Source of the DNA: Pseudovibrio japonicus
Lineage (GTDB): Bacteria; Pseudomonadota; Alphaproteobacteria; Rhizobiales; Stappiaceae
Reading direction: 5' to 3'
Length of the DNA stretch: 64,000 nucleotides
Assembly: GCF_014651595.1 (NCBI RefSeq)
Contig: NZ_BMXE01000004.1
Span: 434,001 to 498,000, forward strand
Part shown: positions 53,866 through 62,608 of the stretch, piece after piece
How the letters are laid out: the number at the start of each line of letters is the position of its first letter
How positions within the stretch are numbered: the first letter of the stretch is position 1
Notes under the pieces: model-generated
The model's input: only the letters and a program-made list of their open reading frames with translations
The model's database searches: none
What the model was told of the DNA's origin: nothing
Translations under genes and position numbers: made by a program

Positions 53866-54360
53866 CTAGGAAACACCAGCAGCACGGGCAGCCGTCAGAA
53901 TAAGATCGTCCACCTGCAGCTCATAGAACACCCAATTGGCGCTGTAGCAACTCACATAGTACCCCACTCCAGCAAACGCCACACGATACTCGCGCAGATT
54001 AATTGGTGTAAAGTGGGTTGGATAGAAAAAACGCCAGCGGCTGCGTGTCAGTCGGGTCGTCAAGGTAGCATTTGCCAGCAGAAGGTTGAAGAACACCAGA
54101 CTTGCGAAAACAATCGGATCGCCGATGAACGCCGTATCCTGATAAAGCATCGTATCGCGGAATTCAGCAAAGACACGCGGTTCACTGGCAACATATAAAT
54201 CAAAGAATGCAGGCACGGCTAGGATGAACCCGACATTCAGCACGAGGAACCCGAGATAGCCGATTGTGGCAAGCAGGGTGCCAAACCGAAGTGGCACCAA
54301 CAGAAAATCAAAAATAAAACCGAAAAATGCTCGATAGAACACAAGCCTGCTCCCCCACAT
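53866..54360 (-). CDS. Membrane protein of unknown function
   Basis: 164 residues with three hydrophobic segments (about residues 8-22, 26-55 and 82-97). GGAG lies about 6 nt before the ATG at 54360. The C-terminal half is soluble and aromatic (FYPTHFTPINLREYRVAFAGVGYYVSCYS). I recognise no family. It stands alone between rplM and the metallopeptidase. Confidence 0.6.
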   Translation of the reverse strand: MWGSRLVFYRAFFGFIFDFLLVPLRFGTLLATIGYLGFLVLNVGFILAVPAFFDLYVASEPRVFAEFRDTMLYQDTAFIGDPIVFASLVFFNLLLANATLTTRLTRSRWRFFYPTHFTPINLREYRVAFAGVGYYVSCYSANWVFYELQVDDLILTAARAAGVS

Positions 54361-54642
54361 GCCATCTCCGCAGGTCTCCCACCCATGAGAAAACGGCCTT
54401 TGGCTTTAGTCCCTGAATTTTAAGTGGCTTTCTGCTTTTCGATCAACCGGCATTTCAACTTTCAGGCAAATTTAATTCAAAAAATTCAATAAGCTGGAAG
54501 TTTTAGGCATTTCAACACAGTGCAGATTTATGGAGCACATGCCTCATGCATTGGATAACATGGGATGAATCAATTTCAGTGTGGTAATCATCGAATCGAT
54601 TATTCAGTCCAAATTTGCTTTCTCAGATATCAGAATTAAAAA

Positions 54643-55869
54643 ATGCGCGTTCCTAAGCTCTCCCTAATAGCACTCCTGTGCGCCACTGCCGCTGCGGCAG
54701 AAACCCAGCCACTCCGGATCCTCATCAAACCCCATGCCTACAACCCGACAGCGGGTATGGCCTCCCTCATCCTCCCTGCAAAGCAGAACCTCGCAATTCT
54801 CCAACCACGCGAGCAGCAAAACAACTCAGAGGCAGCTCCCCTTCTGGTCTCATGCGATGGAATTGAGAAGCCGTTAGACACCCACGAAACCTTTCTATCA
54901 TGCCGTCAGCTGCAATGGACGGTGACGTTCGACAACACACGGACGGCCCCTTACGCTCTTGCAAACCAACAGAACCTTTACTCTCCCACAGGTTGGTGGA
55001 GCCTTACGGAATGGGATGATATTCCCCGCTTCAAAGACATGTCGAAGATAGAAGTCTGCGGAAAAGCTCCGGGCATGGATACGCAAGCCAGATGCCATCC
55101 TCTGCCTACAACGAACGAACCACCCCTCATTCTCACATGGGGCAATTCCACAAGGACACTCACCGCCGGACAGACCACACTCACGCTCTTTAAGGATGAT
55201 CCGACCGGAGCTTTGACGGAAGAGAACCTGCCTGCACTGCAACAGCAACTTGAGTATCTGCAACAGCTGCTCACCTCTGAGCGAAAGACGCCGGAGACAA
55301 TCGATCTCGTCTGGGTCGCGATAGATGAGAAACTGCGGCAAATCGCAGGTGCCGCTGGCAAACAGGCCTTCCTCGCCAACTTCGCAGTAACGGACACAAC
55401 AACAACCGAGTACAGCAGGGCGAAACTGCACTGGGTCTCTGCCCACGAACTGTTCCACTTGCTGGCTACCCAACCCTACCCGCTCTGGATGTCAGAAAGC
55501 CTCGCCCAATATTATGGCTACAAATCACTGCAAAAAGCAGGTCTGAAAGCGCAAACGCCGACGGAACAATGGCAAGGTTTTCAGCAGCACTTTCCTCATG
55601 CAGCAACAGGTCTTTACGAAGCCCACAACAAGGTAACGCGCGAAAACAATCCTAGCTACTATCCGCTGTTTTATGTGAAAGGCGCCGCCTTCTGGCAGGC
55701 CGTTGATGAGGAGCTTCAAAAATCAGGATCCTCACTGGATAAGATCCTGCCCCATCTAAACTCTGCAGAACCAAAGGGACCAACCCTTTCTGCAGTCACA
55801 CTCGACCTGCTTAAAGCGTCACTCTCAGAACAAGTCATAACGTCGTTACACCAACAATACCTCCACTAA
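54643..55869 (+). CDS. Secreted peptidase-MA-like metalloprotease
   Basis: 408 residues with a signal peptide (MRVPKLSLIALLCATAAAA/ET). The C-terminal half has the zinc motif HELFH (residues 268-272) in WVSAHELFHLL and a candidate third ligand E285 in LWMSESLAQYYGY, the arrangement of MA-like (gluzincin) peptidases, but with 12 residues between. The N-terminal half (residues 25-180) is a beta-rich domain with no family known to me. Only 17 nt separate it from the LRR gene downstream, so the two are probably co-transcribed. Substrate unknown. Confidence 0.75.
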   Translation: MRVPKLSLIALLCATAAAAETQPLRILIKPHAYNPTAGMASLILPAKQNLAILQPREQQNNSEAAPLLVSCDGIEKPLDTHETFLSCRQLQWTVTFDNTRTAPYALANQQNLYSPTGWWSLTEWDDIPRFKDMSKIEVCGKAPGMDTQARCHPLPTTNEPPLILTWGNSTRTLTAGQTTLTLFKDDPTGALTEENLPALQQQLEYLQQLLTSERKTPETIDLVWVAIDEKLRQIAGAAGKQAFLANFAVTDTTTTEYSRAKLHWVSAHELFHLLATQPYPLWMSESLAQYYGYKSLQKAGLKAQTPTEQWQGFQQHFPHAATGLYEAHNKVTRENNPSYYPLFYVKGAAFWQAVDEELQKSGSSLDKILPHLNSAEPKGPTLSAVTLDLLKASLSEQVITSLHQQYLH

Positions 55870-55886
55870 GCACAGCGCAGTCCCAT

Positions 55887-56762
55887 ATGATCAAAACAGA
55901 ATCAATTGAATATCAGCATCTCACCAGCATCCGCCACAGGCAGGACGGAACCCCATGCGCGGTAAAGGCTGGTGGCGTCGTGACAGACATCGCACTGACG
56001 AACTGTGGGTTGAGCAACCTCCCGTCGGAGCTTTTGCAGCACCGCGCGTTGAAAAGCCTCTACTGTGGACAAAACCAGATCAGCGAACTGCCAGCAGAGC
56101 TGTCCAGTCTTCAGGCCATGCAAGAACTCTATATCTATGCATGCAAACTAAAACAGCTTCCGGCCAGCCTCTGTGACATGACTGCTCTGAGAATTCTGGA
56201 CCTCAGTCATCAGGCTCTGGAGCGCCTTCCAAAAAACATAGGTGCCCTGAAAAACTTGCGGGTGCTTTACGCAAGCAACACAGTGATGACGCAGCTCCCA
56301 GAGAGCATTGGCGAACTCTCTTCACTTGAGTATCTCGGCTGCACTGATAACTCCATGCCGCACCTGCCAGAAAGTCTCGGGAACCTGCAAAGCCTCAAAG
56401 AGCTTCGACTCTATGGGAACGGCTTGCGCGCACTACCAAAAAGCTTTTCCAACCTCACCTCCTTGCGAGAGGCCTATTTACGCAACAACACCCTCACAAA
56501 ACTCCCCGACAACCTGAGTAATCTGCGTCAGCTTGAGGTGCTGGACCTTCGAAACAATCAGATCACACAGTTGCCAGACGATATGGGAGACCTGCCCAAT
56601 CTCTACCAGCTGGATCTAAGAGCAAACCCGCTGGAAGAACTTCCCGTCACCATACGCAACCTGAAAAACCTGCGCAAACTGGACCTACGCTGGACACGAA
56701 TAGCCAGAGAGCCCGACTGGTTTGAAACTTTGCGGGAGCAAGGCACACTGATTTACCTCTAA
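55887..56762 (+). CDS. Leucine-rich-repeat protein
   Basis: 291 residues with no signal peptide. From about residue 33 it is built of roughly ten repeats of 23 residues with the pattern L..L....N.L..LP..., for example LEVLDLRNNQITQLPDDMG and LYQLDLRANPLEELPVTI. These form a curved protein-binding surface. The N-terminal 30 residues are not repeat. LRR proteins of this LPxxI/M type include IpaH-like and other effectors, but no catalytic domain follows here. It shares a transcript with the metallopeptidase, and binding to it or its target is possible. Confidence 0.85.
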   Translation: MIKTESIEYQHLTSIRHRQDGTPCAVKAGGVVTDIALTNCGLSNLPSELLQHRALKSLYCGQNQISELPAELSSLQAMQELYIYACKLKQLPASLCDMTALRILDLSHQALERLPKNIGALKNLRVLYASNTVMTQLPESIGELSSLEYLGCTDNSMPHLPESLGNLQSLKELRLYGNGLRALPKSFSNLTSLREAYLRNNTLTKLPDNLSNLRQLEVLDLRNNQITQLPDDMGDLPNLYQLDLRANPLEELPVTIRNLKNLRKLDLRWTRIAREPDWFETLREQGTLIYL

Positions 56763-56823
56763 GCCTCAACGCCTCCCCAAAATACAGCAGTAGCGAAGCA
56801 AGCCCTGCGTCTTATCATGGGGC

Positions 56824-57141
56824 ATGCATCGCTATCTTTTACTCACTCTCGCAATGTTGCTGCTGTACGCGTGGAGCGCTCAGGCACAAGAAAGCAGATT
56901 TAAGAAACGCCCGCGCCATCTGTTTAAGACGCCCGACTGCTACTGCACCAATCGTGGTATTAGGATCGAGCTGGGCGACTTTTCCTGCCTCTATGTTGAC
57001 GGCACCACCTATCTGGCTCAATGCCAAATGGCCCTCAACAACCCAACATGGCGTAAAATCCAGGACGGCTGCTCAACAAGCCGTCTTGAGAACAAACAGC
57101 TCGCATCCTACCCTTTAAACGAAGCTGGCGGGATGGAATAG
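56824..57141 (+). CDS. Small secreted Cys-containing protein of unknown function
   Basis: 105 residues with a clear signal peptide (hydrophobic core LLLTLAMLLLYAWS, cleavage near AQA/QES at residue 22). The mature part has five cysteines, beginning CYC in DCYCTNRGIRIELGDFSCL and later CQMA and DGC, so disulfides or metal binding are likely. No family recognised. Its 3' end overlaps the convergent thioesterase gene by 34 nt. Confidence 0.7.
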   Translation: MHRYLLLTLAMLLLYAWSAQAQESRFKKRPRHLFKTPDCYCTNRGIRIELGDFSCLYVDGTTYLAQCQMALNNPTWRKIQDGCSTSRLENKQLASYPLNEAGGME

Positions 57142-57566
57142 GTTGCGGTGGCGTGGGCAATCAGGTCATCACTACCTTCGCGCACGATCTCGCAGTCCAT
57201 AACCACAAGTCGCTTACCGCCTTTCAGGATGCGGCAAGTGGCGATCATATCGCCTGCTTCGGCCTTGCGCAGAAAGTTGATATTCATGTTGGTGGTCACA
57301 GCAAGCGCATGAAGGCCAATATTGCCCATCAGCACCACATAGGCCGCGTAGTCAGCCAGCCCCATCAAAGAAGGGCCGGAAACAGTGCCACCGGGACGCA
57401 AATGAGAATCCCCTGCCTTAAGTCTGACAATCGCCTTTCCCGGCAAAATCTCGTCGATGAAAAACGCACGCCCCTGCGCGTGCATCTGCGGAAAGATCTT
57501 ATCCAGATACTCTGTCAATTCTGCCGGACTAACTTGAGCAGCAGGCGCTGCCACCTCACTTGCCAT
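57108..57566 (-). CDS. PaaI-like hot-dog thioesterase
   Basis: 152 residues from ATG 57566, preceded by GGGGAGGGG; an in-frame start 30 nt upstream lies in front of that site. Hot-dog fold: LRPGGTVSGPSLMGLADYAAYVVL holds the catalytic Asp and Gly positions of PaaI-type acyl-CoA thioesterases, and VTTNMNINFLRKAEAGDMIATCRILKGGKR is typical of the family. It hydrolyses an acyl-CoA of unknown kind. It is divergent from an enoyl-CoA hydratase-like gene, which suggests shared acyl-CoA metabolism. Confidence 0.88.
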   Translation of the reverse strand: MASEVAAPAAQVSPAELTEYLDKIFPQMHAQGRAFFIDEILPGKAIVRLKAGDSHLRPGGTVSGPSLMGLADYAAYVVLMGNIGLHALAVTTNMNINFLRKAEAGDMIATCRILKGGKRLVVMDCEIVREGSDDLIAHATATYSIPPASFKG

Positions 57567-57767
57567 AAAGTTTCCCCTCCCCATGCAAACAGGCATGCTG
57601 GTCTATCACGCCAAAATTTACCACCTGAACAAAAGTTCTAAACCGTTGCGCCGGACACAAGTCTTGTTCACTCTGTGATTTAACGCTTAATTGACGCAGC
57701 AGAGCCTGCTAAACGCATCGCAACTTTATTTTTCGCAACTTGAACTGAAGTACGACGGAGAACCATC

Positions 57768-58598
57768 ATGTCTGACGCAGACACCACCAAAGATCAAAGC
57801 GAAGCAGACCGCCCAATGCTTGGCAAACTGCTGCACAATGGTGTTCAGCGTATCGTCATGCAGCGCCCGGAGCGCATGAACGCCCTGTCCATGGCCATGA
57901 TGAAGGAACTCTGCGCCGCCCTCGACGAAGCTGCCACGAACCCGGAAGTCCGCGTCGTCCTGCTCGGTGCCGAAGGCAAAGTCTTCTGTGCGGGCCATGA
58001 CCTGAAAGAACTCACAGCTGCACGGGCTGAGGCTGATGGCGGCAAGGCCTTCTATGAGCAAACCTTCGACCAGTGCGCAGAACTTATGCAGAAGATCGTA
58101 AACCTGCCAAAGCCCGTCATCGCCGTTATCACCGGCGTTGCAACCGCTGCTGGTTGCCAGCTGGTAGCCTCCTGTGATCTTGCATTGGCCCTCGACACCG
58201 CAACCTTCTGCACGCCGGGCGTCAACATCGGCCTGTTCTGCTCCACCCCGATGGTCGCCCTCACTCGCAACGTTGGCCGCAAACAAGCCATGGAAATGCT
58301 GCTGACTGGTGAAAGCATCGATGCCTCAACTGCCAAGGACTACGGACTGATCAACCGTGTGGTGCAGGCTGACTATCTTGAAGTCGTAGTGCAAAAATAC
58401 GCTGAAGTAATTGCCTCCAAATCCGCTCTCACTGTCAAAACCGGTAAGGAAGCCTTCTACAAACAAGCCGACATGCCACTGGCAGAAGCCTACGCCTACA
58501 CCTCGAAGGTCATGGCAGAAAACATGCTGGCCAACGATGCAGAAGAAGGCATCAACGCATTCCTTCAAAAGCGCACACCAGATTGGAAAGACAGCTGA
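57768..58598 (+). CDS. Enoyl-CoA hydratase/isomerase family protein (crotonase fold)
   Basis: 276 residues. Crotonase signature: the oxyanion loop FCAGHDLKEL and the second block GVATAAGCQLVASCDLALA. The sequence with HDLKEL and VATAAGCQLVA resembles the ECHDC3-type subgroup, in which the usual catalytic Glu of hydratases is replaced: the second block has AAGCQ where active hydratases have GGGCE. It may therefore not be a true beta-oxidation hydratase. ATG 57768 follows a GACGGAG site. Confidence 0.88.
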   Translation: MSDADTTKDQSEADRPMLGKLLHNGVQRIVMQRPERMNALSMAMMKELCAALDEAATNPEVRVVLLGAEGKVFCAGHDLKELTAARAEADGGKAFYEQTFDQCAELMQKIVNLPKPVIAVITGVATAAGCQLVASCDLALALDTATFCTPGVNIGLFCSTPMVALTRNVGRKQAMEMLLTGESIDASTAKDYGLINRVVQADYLEVVVQKYAEVIASKSALTVKTGKEAFYKQADMPLAEAYAYTSKVMAENMLANDAEEGINAFLQKRTPDWKDS

Positions 58599-58610
58599 TC
58601 GAAATGTGAG

Positions 58611-58670
58611 GCGCAGGGTAGGAAACGGAGGGTCGCTTGAAGCTTAAGAGCTCGGCCCCCTAGCCTGCGC
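58611..58670 (+). terminator. Long hairpin downstream of enoyl-CoA hydratase-like gene
   Basis: GCGCAGG (58611-58617) pairs with CCTGCGC (58664-58670), with inner GGAGGG/CCCCCT-like pairing and a central AGCTTAAGAGCT segment. It begins 13 nt after the stop and has no T-run; a factor-dependent terminator or mRNA end is likely. Confidence 0.4.
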
Positions 58671-58846
58671 TGTCAGCAGCAAGTGGTTCCAGCTGAAATT
58701 GCAACAGGAGTATCGATCAGATCCTCCTACCTGCTCTGGAAACTACCACACCCACTGCCCATATCTTCGGAACGGACACTCGCAATGAGCCATGTACGGC
58801 ACATGCAATTGACAGTCTGAGAGTTTGAACAGGGGTGGAAACGAAA

Positions 58847-59287
58847 ATGAACCACAATCACTATTCAGATGGCTACATCCGCGACATTCTGAAGAGCTCC
58901 AAGACGATCGCACTCGTGGGGGCCAGTAACAAGCCGGAACGCGCCAGCTTCCGCGTGCTCAACTTCCTGCTGGAAAACGGGTACGATGTTTACCCCATCA
59001 ATCCGGGACAGGCGGGCAACGAGATTGCAGGTAGAAAAGTCTACGCCTCCCTCAACGATCTTCCTGCCCCCGTCGACATGGTCGAAGTTTTCCGCAATTC
59101 GGAAGCTGCTGGTGGCGTCATTGATGAAACGCTTACTTTGACAACACTGCCGGACGTTATCTGGCTTCAGCTCGGCGTGCGAAACGACAAGGCAGCAGCA
59201 CGAGCCGAAGCAAAGGGAATCAAAGTGGTCATGGACCGATGTCCAAAGATAGAAATCCCGCGACTAGCGGCTCTCGGTGCCAGCTAA
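58847..59287 (+). CDS. CoA-binding domain protein (YccU-like)
   Basis: 146 residues. The ATG at 58847 follows AGGGGTGG by about 9 nt; a GTG at 58835 sits at the edge of that site. Rossmann-like CoA-binding domain: TIALVGASNKPERASFRVLNFL, VYPINPGQ and VEVFRNSEAAGGVIDE. ViWLQLGV and VMDRCPKIE follow. Members resemble the CoA-binding part of succinyl-CoA synthetase alpha; the cellular role is not known. In alphaproteobacteria it often precedes metY, as here. Confidence 0.9.
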   Translation: MNHNHYSDGYIRDILKSSKTIALVGASNKPERASFRVLNFLLENGYDVYPINPGQAGNEIAGRKVYASLNDLPAPVDMVEVFRNSEAAGGVIDETLTLTTLPDVIWLQLGVRNDKAAARAEAKGIKVVMDRCPKIEIPRLAALGAS

Positions 59288-59288
59288 T

Positions 59289-59336
59289 CGGGCGTTATAG
59301 GGCGCTCTTGCTCGCCTCAGGGGGAGCGCGCGCCCG
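59289..59336 (+). terminator. Nested hairpin after the CoA-binding protein gene
   Basis: CGGGCG (59289-59294) with CGCCCG (59331-59336) and inside GCGCTC (59302-59307) with GAGCGC (59324-59329). It starts 2 nt after the stop codon. No T-run follows. Confidence 0.5.
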
Positions 59337-59604
59337 CCGAATTAGAATGATTTTCTAGCCTTACACAGTAGAAGCAAACAGATTTCAAGGACCAGCCACC
59401 GATGGCTTGCTTGAGCTTTCTGCAAGAATACGCCGCGCCCATCGTTTCATCTGCGCTTGCCAACCTCTGGTTGCCCCCTCATAGTCTCTCACGAAAGATT
59501 TATGAATTTTAGCAGAGAATGACGCGCCTGTTTTTAAAGGTTTGCACGCCGTGCACCTTGAGCAGTGCGGCTCCATCCTGCAAGCGCATTGAAAGGACTG
59601 CCTC
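59337..59604 (+). promoter_or_regulatory. metY leader region with a bulged hairpin
   Basis: About 270 nt without a gene. AAGGT-tt-GCAC (59537-59547) pairs with GTGC-ACCTT (59551-59559): 9 bp with a 2-nt bulge. I looked for the SAM-II riboswitch that precedes methionine genes in many relatives and do not see its conserved blocks. AAAGGA lies about 8 nt before the metY start. Confidence 0.4.
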
Positions 59605-60888
59605 ATGAGCGATCACACCCCGGGCTTTGACACCCTTGCAATTCACGCAGGCGCTCAACCAGACCCAACAACTGGCGCACGTGCAACACCAATCTATCAA
59701 ACCACATCCTTCGTGTTTGAAGATGTAGACCACGCCGCCTCACTATTCGGACTTCAGGCATTTGGCAACATCTACACCCGCATTACAAACCCGACCACAG
59801 CAGTCCTTGAAGAACGCGTCGCAACGCTAGAAGGCGGCACCGCCGCTCTGGCCGTTGCATCCGGCCACGCTGCCCAGCTCCTCACCTTCCACGCCATGAT
59901 GAGCCCAGGGTGCAACATTGTTGCGTCCAAACGCATGTACGGCGGCACCATCAACCAGCTCAACCATTCCTTCAAAAGCTTCGGCTGGGAGGTCAAGTGG
60001 GCAGAAGATCTGGACGCACAAAGCTTCGCAGACCAGATTGATGAGAACACTCGCGCCGTCTTCATTGAAAGCCTGGCCAATCCGGGTGGCGTTGTTATGG
60101 ATATCGGCGGCATCTCCGCAGTTGCCAAGGACGCTGGCATTCCGTTGGTCGTCGACAACACCATGGCAACCCCATACCTGTGCCAGCCGATCAAACATGG
60201 CGCAGACATCGTCCTGCACTCCCTAACCAAGTTCATGGGTGGTCACGGCAACTCTATGGGTGGTGCAATCGTGGACGCTGGCACCTTCGACTGGGCAGCT
60301 TCCGGCAAGTATCCCATGCTCACCGAGCCACGCCCGGAATACAACGACATCCGCTTGTTCGAGACTTTTGGCAACATTGCCTTTGCAATCTGCTGCCGCG
60401 TGCTCGGACTGCGCGATCTCGGCCCTGCAATCTCGCCGCACAACGCCTTCCTGCTCATCACTGGCATCGAGACACTGGCACTGCGCATGCAAAAACACTC
60501 TGATAATGCACAGCAGGTCGCAGAGTTCCTCGAAAACCATCCAGCTGTCAGCTGGGTCTCCTACGCAGGCCTTGTCAACGATCCGTTCTATCAAGCCCAC
60601 CAGAAGTACTGCCCGAAAGGCGCTGGCGCTGTCTTCACCTTTGGCCTAAAAGGCGGGTATGAGGCTGGCGTTGAACTGGTGAAAGGCCTTGAACTCTTCT
60701 CTCACCTTGCCAACATCGGTGACACCCGCTCCCTCGTGATACACCCGGCTTCCACCACACACCGCCAGCTGTCCGACGCTCAAAAAACCGCTGCTGGCGC
60801 TGGTCCCGATGTGGTGCGCGTTTCCATTGGCATTGAAGATGCAGCCGATATCATTGCGGACCTAAAACAAGCACTCGAGAAGGTATAA
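59605..60888 (+). CDS. metY: O-acetylhomoserine sulfhydrylase (MetY), PLP enzyme
   Basis: 427 residues. It makes homocysteine from O-acetylhomoserine and sulfide. The Cys/Met-metabolism PLP fold: FDTLAIHAGAQPDPTTGARATPIYQTTSF at the start (opening part typical of MetY), YTRITNPTTAVLEERVA, and the cofactor K209 in LHSLTKFMGGHGN. Length and the HAGAQPD motif separate MetY from MetZ/MetB (about 390 residues). It is a single-gene unit between a leader with a hairpin and a bidirectional terminator. Its substrate chain starts with hom. Confidence 0.94.
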   Translation: MSDHTPGFDTLAIHAGAQPDPTTGARATPIYQTTSFVFEDVDHAASLFGLQAFGNIYTRITNPTTAVLEERVATLEGGTAALAVASGHAAQLLTFHAMMSPGCNIVASKRMYGGTINQLNHSFKSFGWEVKWAEDLDAQSFADQIDENTRAVFIESLANPGGVVMDIGGISAVAKDAGIPLVVDNTMATPYLCQPIKHGADIVLHSLTKFMGGHGNSMGGAIVDAGTFDWAASGKYPMLTEPRPEYNDIRLFETFGNIAFAICCRVLGLRDLGPAISPHNAFLLITGIETLALRMQKHSDNAQQVAEFLENHPAVSWVSYAGLVNDPFYQAHQKYCPKGAGAVFTFGLKGGYEAGVELVKGLELFSHLANIGDTRSLVIHPASTTHRQLSDAQKTAAGAGPDVVRVSIGIEDAADIIADLKQALEKV

Positions 60889-60954
60889 TCCCTTACACTT
60901 CAGGCCACTAGGCCTGATAGGTGAATCATTCTGCAAGCATCAGGCAGAAAATAG

Positions 60955-60980
60955 AAAAGGCGCCCAAGCGGCGCCTTTTT
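60955..60980. terminator. Bidirectional terminator between metY and ctaA
   Basis: AAAAGGCGCC (60955-60964) and GGCGCCTTTT (60970-60979) form a perfect 10-bp stem with loop CAAGC, with T and A tracts on both sides, between the convergent genes. Confidence 0.93.
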
Positions 60981-61018
60981 ACTTCTTTTTCAGCTACTTA
61001 ATTTAAAGGGCTGAATCT

Positions 61019-62104
61019 CTACCTTAACGCAGCTTCTTTCTCCCGCCGCAACAGGCACACCTGTTCCACCGCAAGCGCCAAAACAATAAGCGCCATCGCC
61101 TGATGCGCCAAGGCGCGGTCCATCGGCACCATACCAAGCAGCGTTACAATGCCAAGGAACACCTGAATGACAATCGCGATCATCAGCCAGCTTGCATTGC
61201 GTTTCAGCGCGCCATCACGGTTCCCGCGCATCAGATACAAGCCCTGCAGAAACACCGCGACCACCAGCAAATACGCCACCATGCGATGCTGGAACTGCAC
61301 CATCATCACATTTTCAAAGAAGTTCTCCCACCACGGCGACATGACAAACAATCCTGCTGGAATGATCTGCCCATCCATCAAAGGCCACGTGTTGAAGGTC
61401 AGCCCTGCATTAAGACCCGCAACGAGCGCCCCAAGGAACAGCTGGAATAAAACCAGAGCAACAAGGAAATATGCCCCTGCCAAACCATTGCCAAACACAT
61501 CCCAACCATCGCGCTTCAACTCAGGGCGACGCTTCAAAACACCGGCCAGATAGTAAAGATAGGCAAACAGAATACAGGCAACGCTCAGGTGCACGGCCAA
61601 CCGGTACTGGCTCACATCCACGCGGTTCACCAGGCCGGACGCAACCATCCACCAACCAATTGCGCCTTGTAGCCCCCCAAGCAAAAACGCCACGACCAGT
61701 CGCGGTTTAAGCCATGAGCTCACTTGCCCCCGCGCCCAGAACCACACTAGAGGAATAAAGAAGAAGAGCCCGATCACGCGGCCAAGCAGCCGGTGTCCCC
61801 ATTCCCACCAGAAGATGCCTTTGAACTCATCAAGCGTCATGCCCTCGTTAAGAAGCTTGTACTGGGGAATTTGCTGGTACTTCTCAAATTCCTCCGCCCA
61901 CTCCTCAGCAGTCAGCGGCGGAATAGCGCCGTGAATGGGCTTCCATTCTGTAATGGAAAGCCCAGAATCCGTCAGCCGGGTCGCCCCGCCAACAACAACC
62001 ATGGCCAAAATCATGAGGCAGATAAACAGCAACCACACACGAATTTGCCTGCGATTGGAAAGGTCTTGAGCAGAAAGATCTGGACTATAAAACGGAGTAG
62101 ACAT
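61019..62104 (-). CDS. ctaA: Heme A synthase (COX15/CtaA family)
   Basis: 361 residues, eight transmembrane helices. It oxidises the C8 methyl of heme O to the formyl group of heme A for aa3-type cytochrome oxidase. The family block VVVGGATRLTDSGLSITEWKPIHGAIPPL and the heme-ligand His motifs (FWWEWGHRLLGRVIG, AVHLSVACILF, QFQHRMVAYLLV, ALAHQAMALI) are present, as in alphaproteobacterial type 2 CtaA without the Cys pair. No other cox gene is in the window. Confidence 0.95.
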   Translation of the reverse strand: MSTPFYSPDLSAQDLSNRRQIRVWLLFICLMILAMVVVGGATRLTDSGLSITEWKPIHGAIPPLTAEEWAEEFEKYQQIPQYKLLNEGMTLDEFKGIFWWEWGHRLLGRVIGLFFFIPLVWFWARGQVSSWLKPRLVVAFLLGGLQGAIGWWMVASGLVNRVDVSQYRLAVHLSVACILFAYLYYLAGVLKRRPELKRDGWDVFGNGLAGAYFLVALVLFQLFLGALVAGLNAGLTFNTWPLMDGQIIPAGLFVMSPWWENFFENVMMVQFQHRMVAYLLVVAVFLQGLYLMRGNRDGALKRNASWLMIAIVIQVFLGIVTLLGMVPMDRALAHQAMALIVLALAVEQVCLLRREKEAALR

Positions 62105-62392
62105 GACACCTATCTGATGAACTGGTTTGCCCCTATATAGGTCAGATCCGCAGCTAAATCAGGAAAAATACGCTGATCCTAACAGCAGTCTAGACAAATT
62201 ACCTAGATTTCTCGGAGGAACCTGTGCTCCCTAATTGCGCTTCTCTGTCATAGGCTTAGAGAGTTCCAAGTGGAGTCAGCCCCACATAAACCTAAGATTA
62301 TCAGCAAGATCCTCTTGAAAAATATATGCATTTTGAACTATGCCTTGCGCACAAAACCAAGGCCTACATACTGGGCTTTCAAGGAGAACTAC

Positions 62393-62596
62393 ATGGTTTC
62401 GCCATTGCGCCGCTTCATTGGCATGATTTTTCTGGTCACGTTTGTTGTGATCTATGTTTTCGTCGCAATGGTGATCGGCGACCTGACAATGGCAGACCAG
62501 CACTGGTCCATAAAGCTGATCTTTTTTGCGGTCGCTGGTCTGATCTGGGTCATCCCGGCCGGGCTGATCATCAGCTGGACCTATAAGAAGCGCTAG
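62393..62596 (+). CDS. DUF2842 small membrane protein
   Basis: 67 residues from ATG 62393 (AAGGAG 6 nt upstream); longer in-frame starts lack a site. Two transmembrane helices (about 8-31 and 40-62), with RRFIGMIFLVTFVVIYV and WVIPAGLIISWT matching the DUF2842 pattern common in alphaproteobacteria. Function not known. It is convergent with the deacetylase gene. Confidence 0.88.
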   Translation: MVSPLRRFIGMIFLVTFVVIYVFVAMVIGDLTMADQHWSIKLIFFAVAGLIWVIPAGLIISWTYKKR

Positions 62597-62608
62597 GGCT
62601 CTTAACCC

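Noticed and set aside
53682-53885. 67-codon minus-strand frame between rplM and the membrane gene.
   Set aside because: No ribosome site, odd composition and overlap with a better gene.
59337-59604. SAM-II or SAM/SAH riboswitch before metY.
   Set aside because: None of the conserved blocks of those families is found on either strand by eye; a covariance search would be decisive.
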